Below are positions 6,185-6,554 of a stretch of 6,554 bases of DNA, piece by piece (the first letter of the stretch is position 1; every line of letters begins with the position of its first letter). The DNA is from Thermotoga sp. (GTDB lineage Bacteria; Thermotogota; Thermotogae; B21-G9). The notes beneath the pieces are model-generated. The model saw nothing but the letters and a program-made list of their open reading frames with translations, was not told where the DNA came from and did not search any database. The position numbers and the translations under genes are program-made. Where the stretch lies: the NCBI GenBank assembly GCA_003641545.1, contig QNAU01000073.1, positions 1 to 6,554 of the forward strand. The letters run 5' to 3'.

Positions 6185-6554
6185 TCAAATCATGTCATAT
6201 GGAGTTAAAAGAATCAATCTGTCGGAACGTAGGCTCAAAAGTTCCTCGGAGAATCCACTCTTTGAAAATATTATATACCTAATGTTCCGACCATCTGTGT
6301 TCAGATATTTTGAGGTCTCCACCAAAGTCAGGTAGGTCTCGATACCCACTTTCTTATTCTTCCATTCGCATTCTCCGAGGAGTAGATTTTCCTTGTCGTA
6401 TGCAACTATATCTATTTCGAAAGTTAGTCCTTTCTTCCCGGGGATCTTTCCCCAGCTCTTTCCCACAACCTCGGGAATGAAACCAGCAACCTCTGGATTC
6501 TGGGATACGTATTCCCTGCAGATCTCCTCGAAAGCTAATCCCATGTAATTCGGA
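6185..6554 (-). CDS. Archaeal-type ATPase, C-terminal DUF234 domain (5' part outside the window)
   Basis: The visible 122 residues match the DUF234 tail of archaeal-type ATPases (ATPase_2 plus DUF234). The frame is open to the window edge, and codons P-N-Y precede the first Met, giving Y-M-G-L-A-F-E-E-I-C-R-E-Y. This is an internal family motif, so the Met at 6544 is probably not the true start and the ATPase domain lies beyond the window. Counting from that Met, the PD-(D/E)xK-like core shows Glu6, E-I-D-I-V (43-47) and L-L-L-G-E-C-E-W (54-61), then I-I-F-S-K-S-G-F (91-98). The family usually has G-E-C-K-W; here the Lys position is Glu60, so nuclease activity is doubtful. The gene ends with TGA at 6187-6185, 131 bases before the next ATPase, which is a different family with an apparently intact tail. 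Confidence 0.8.
   Translation of the reverse strand, partial: PNYMGLAFEEICREYVSQNPEVAGFIPEVVGKSWGKIPGKKGLTFEIDIVAYDKENLLLGECEWKNKKVGIETYLTLVETSKYLNTDGRNIRYIIFSKSGFSEELLSLRSDRLILLTPYDMI

Overview
The window looks like chromosomal DNA from a member of the Thermotogota, with moderate GC content (judged by eye). Two things point there. The order ffh-rpsP-rimM-trmD is followed by the start of a gene reading M-L-D-R-I-Y-V-S-L-I-H-Y-P, which resembles the SAM-dependent RNA methyltransferase (TM1570 type) that follows trmD in Thermotoga. The window also holds a Pif1-family helicase with a C-terminal WYL domain, an arrangement known from Thermotoga elfii. The genus cannot be fixed by reading alone. 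Every gene is on the minus strand, so transcription runs from high to low coordinates.

Right end (6554 to 6054): the 3' part of an archaeal-type ATPase, cut by the window edge and showing only its DUF234 tail. A 131-base intergenic region follows. It holds a promoter-like pair of hexamers overlaid by two nearly identical 20-bp dyads (TTGTGCA-N6-TGCACAA type), 32 bp apart centre to centre. This is the clearest unexplained structure in the window and looks like a dual operator.

Middle (6053 to 3091): two genes that overlap by four bases. The first is an AAA_14/DUF4143 ATPase with a PD-(D/E)xK-like tail. The second is the Pif1-WYL helicase. They probably form one transcription unit under the dual-operator promoter. 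Their joint role is unknown; a DNA-processing or defence-like task is possible but only inferred.

Left part (3021 to 1): the housekeeping protein-targeting and translation operon. A good sigma-A-like promoter lies just before ffh (signal recognition particle GTPase). Then come rpsP (ribosomal protein bS16), rimM (30S maturation factor), trmD (tRNA m1G37 methyltransferase) and the first 41 bases of the putative RNA methyltransferase. Spacing is tight or overlapping throughout. No KH-domain (khpA-type) gene lies between rpsP and rimM, where many bacteria carry one. No RNA genes, CRISPR arrays, insertion sequences or convincing intrinsic terminators were seen, and no gene-free stretch exceeds about 131 bases.
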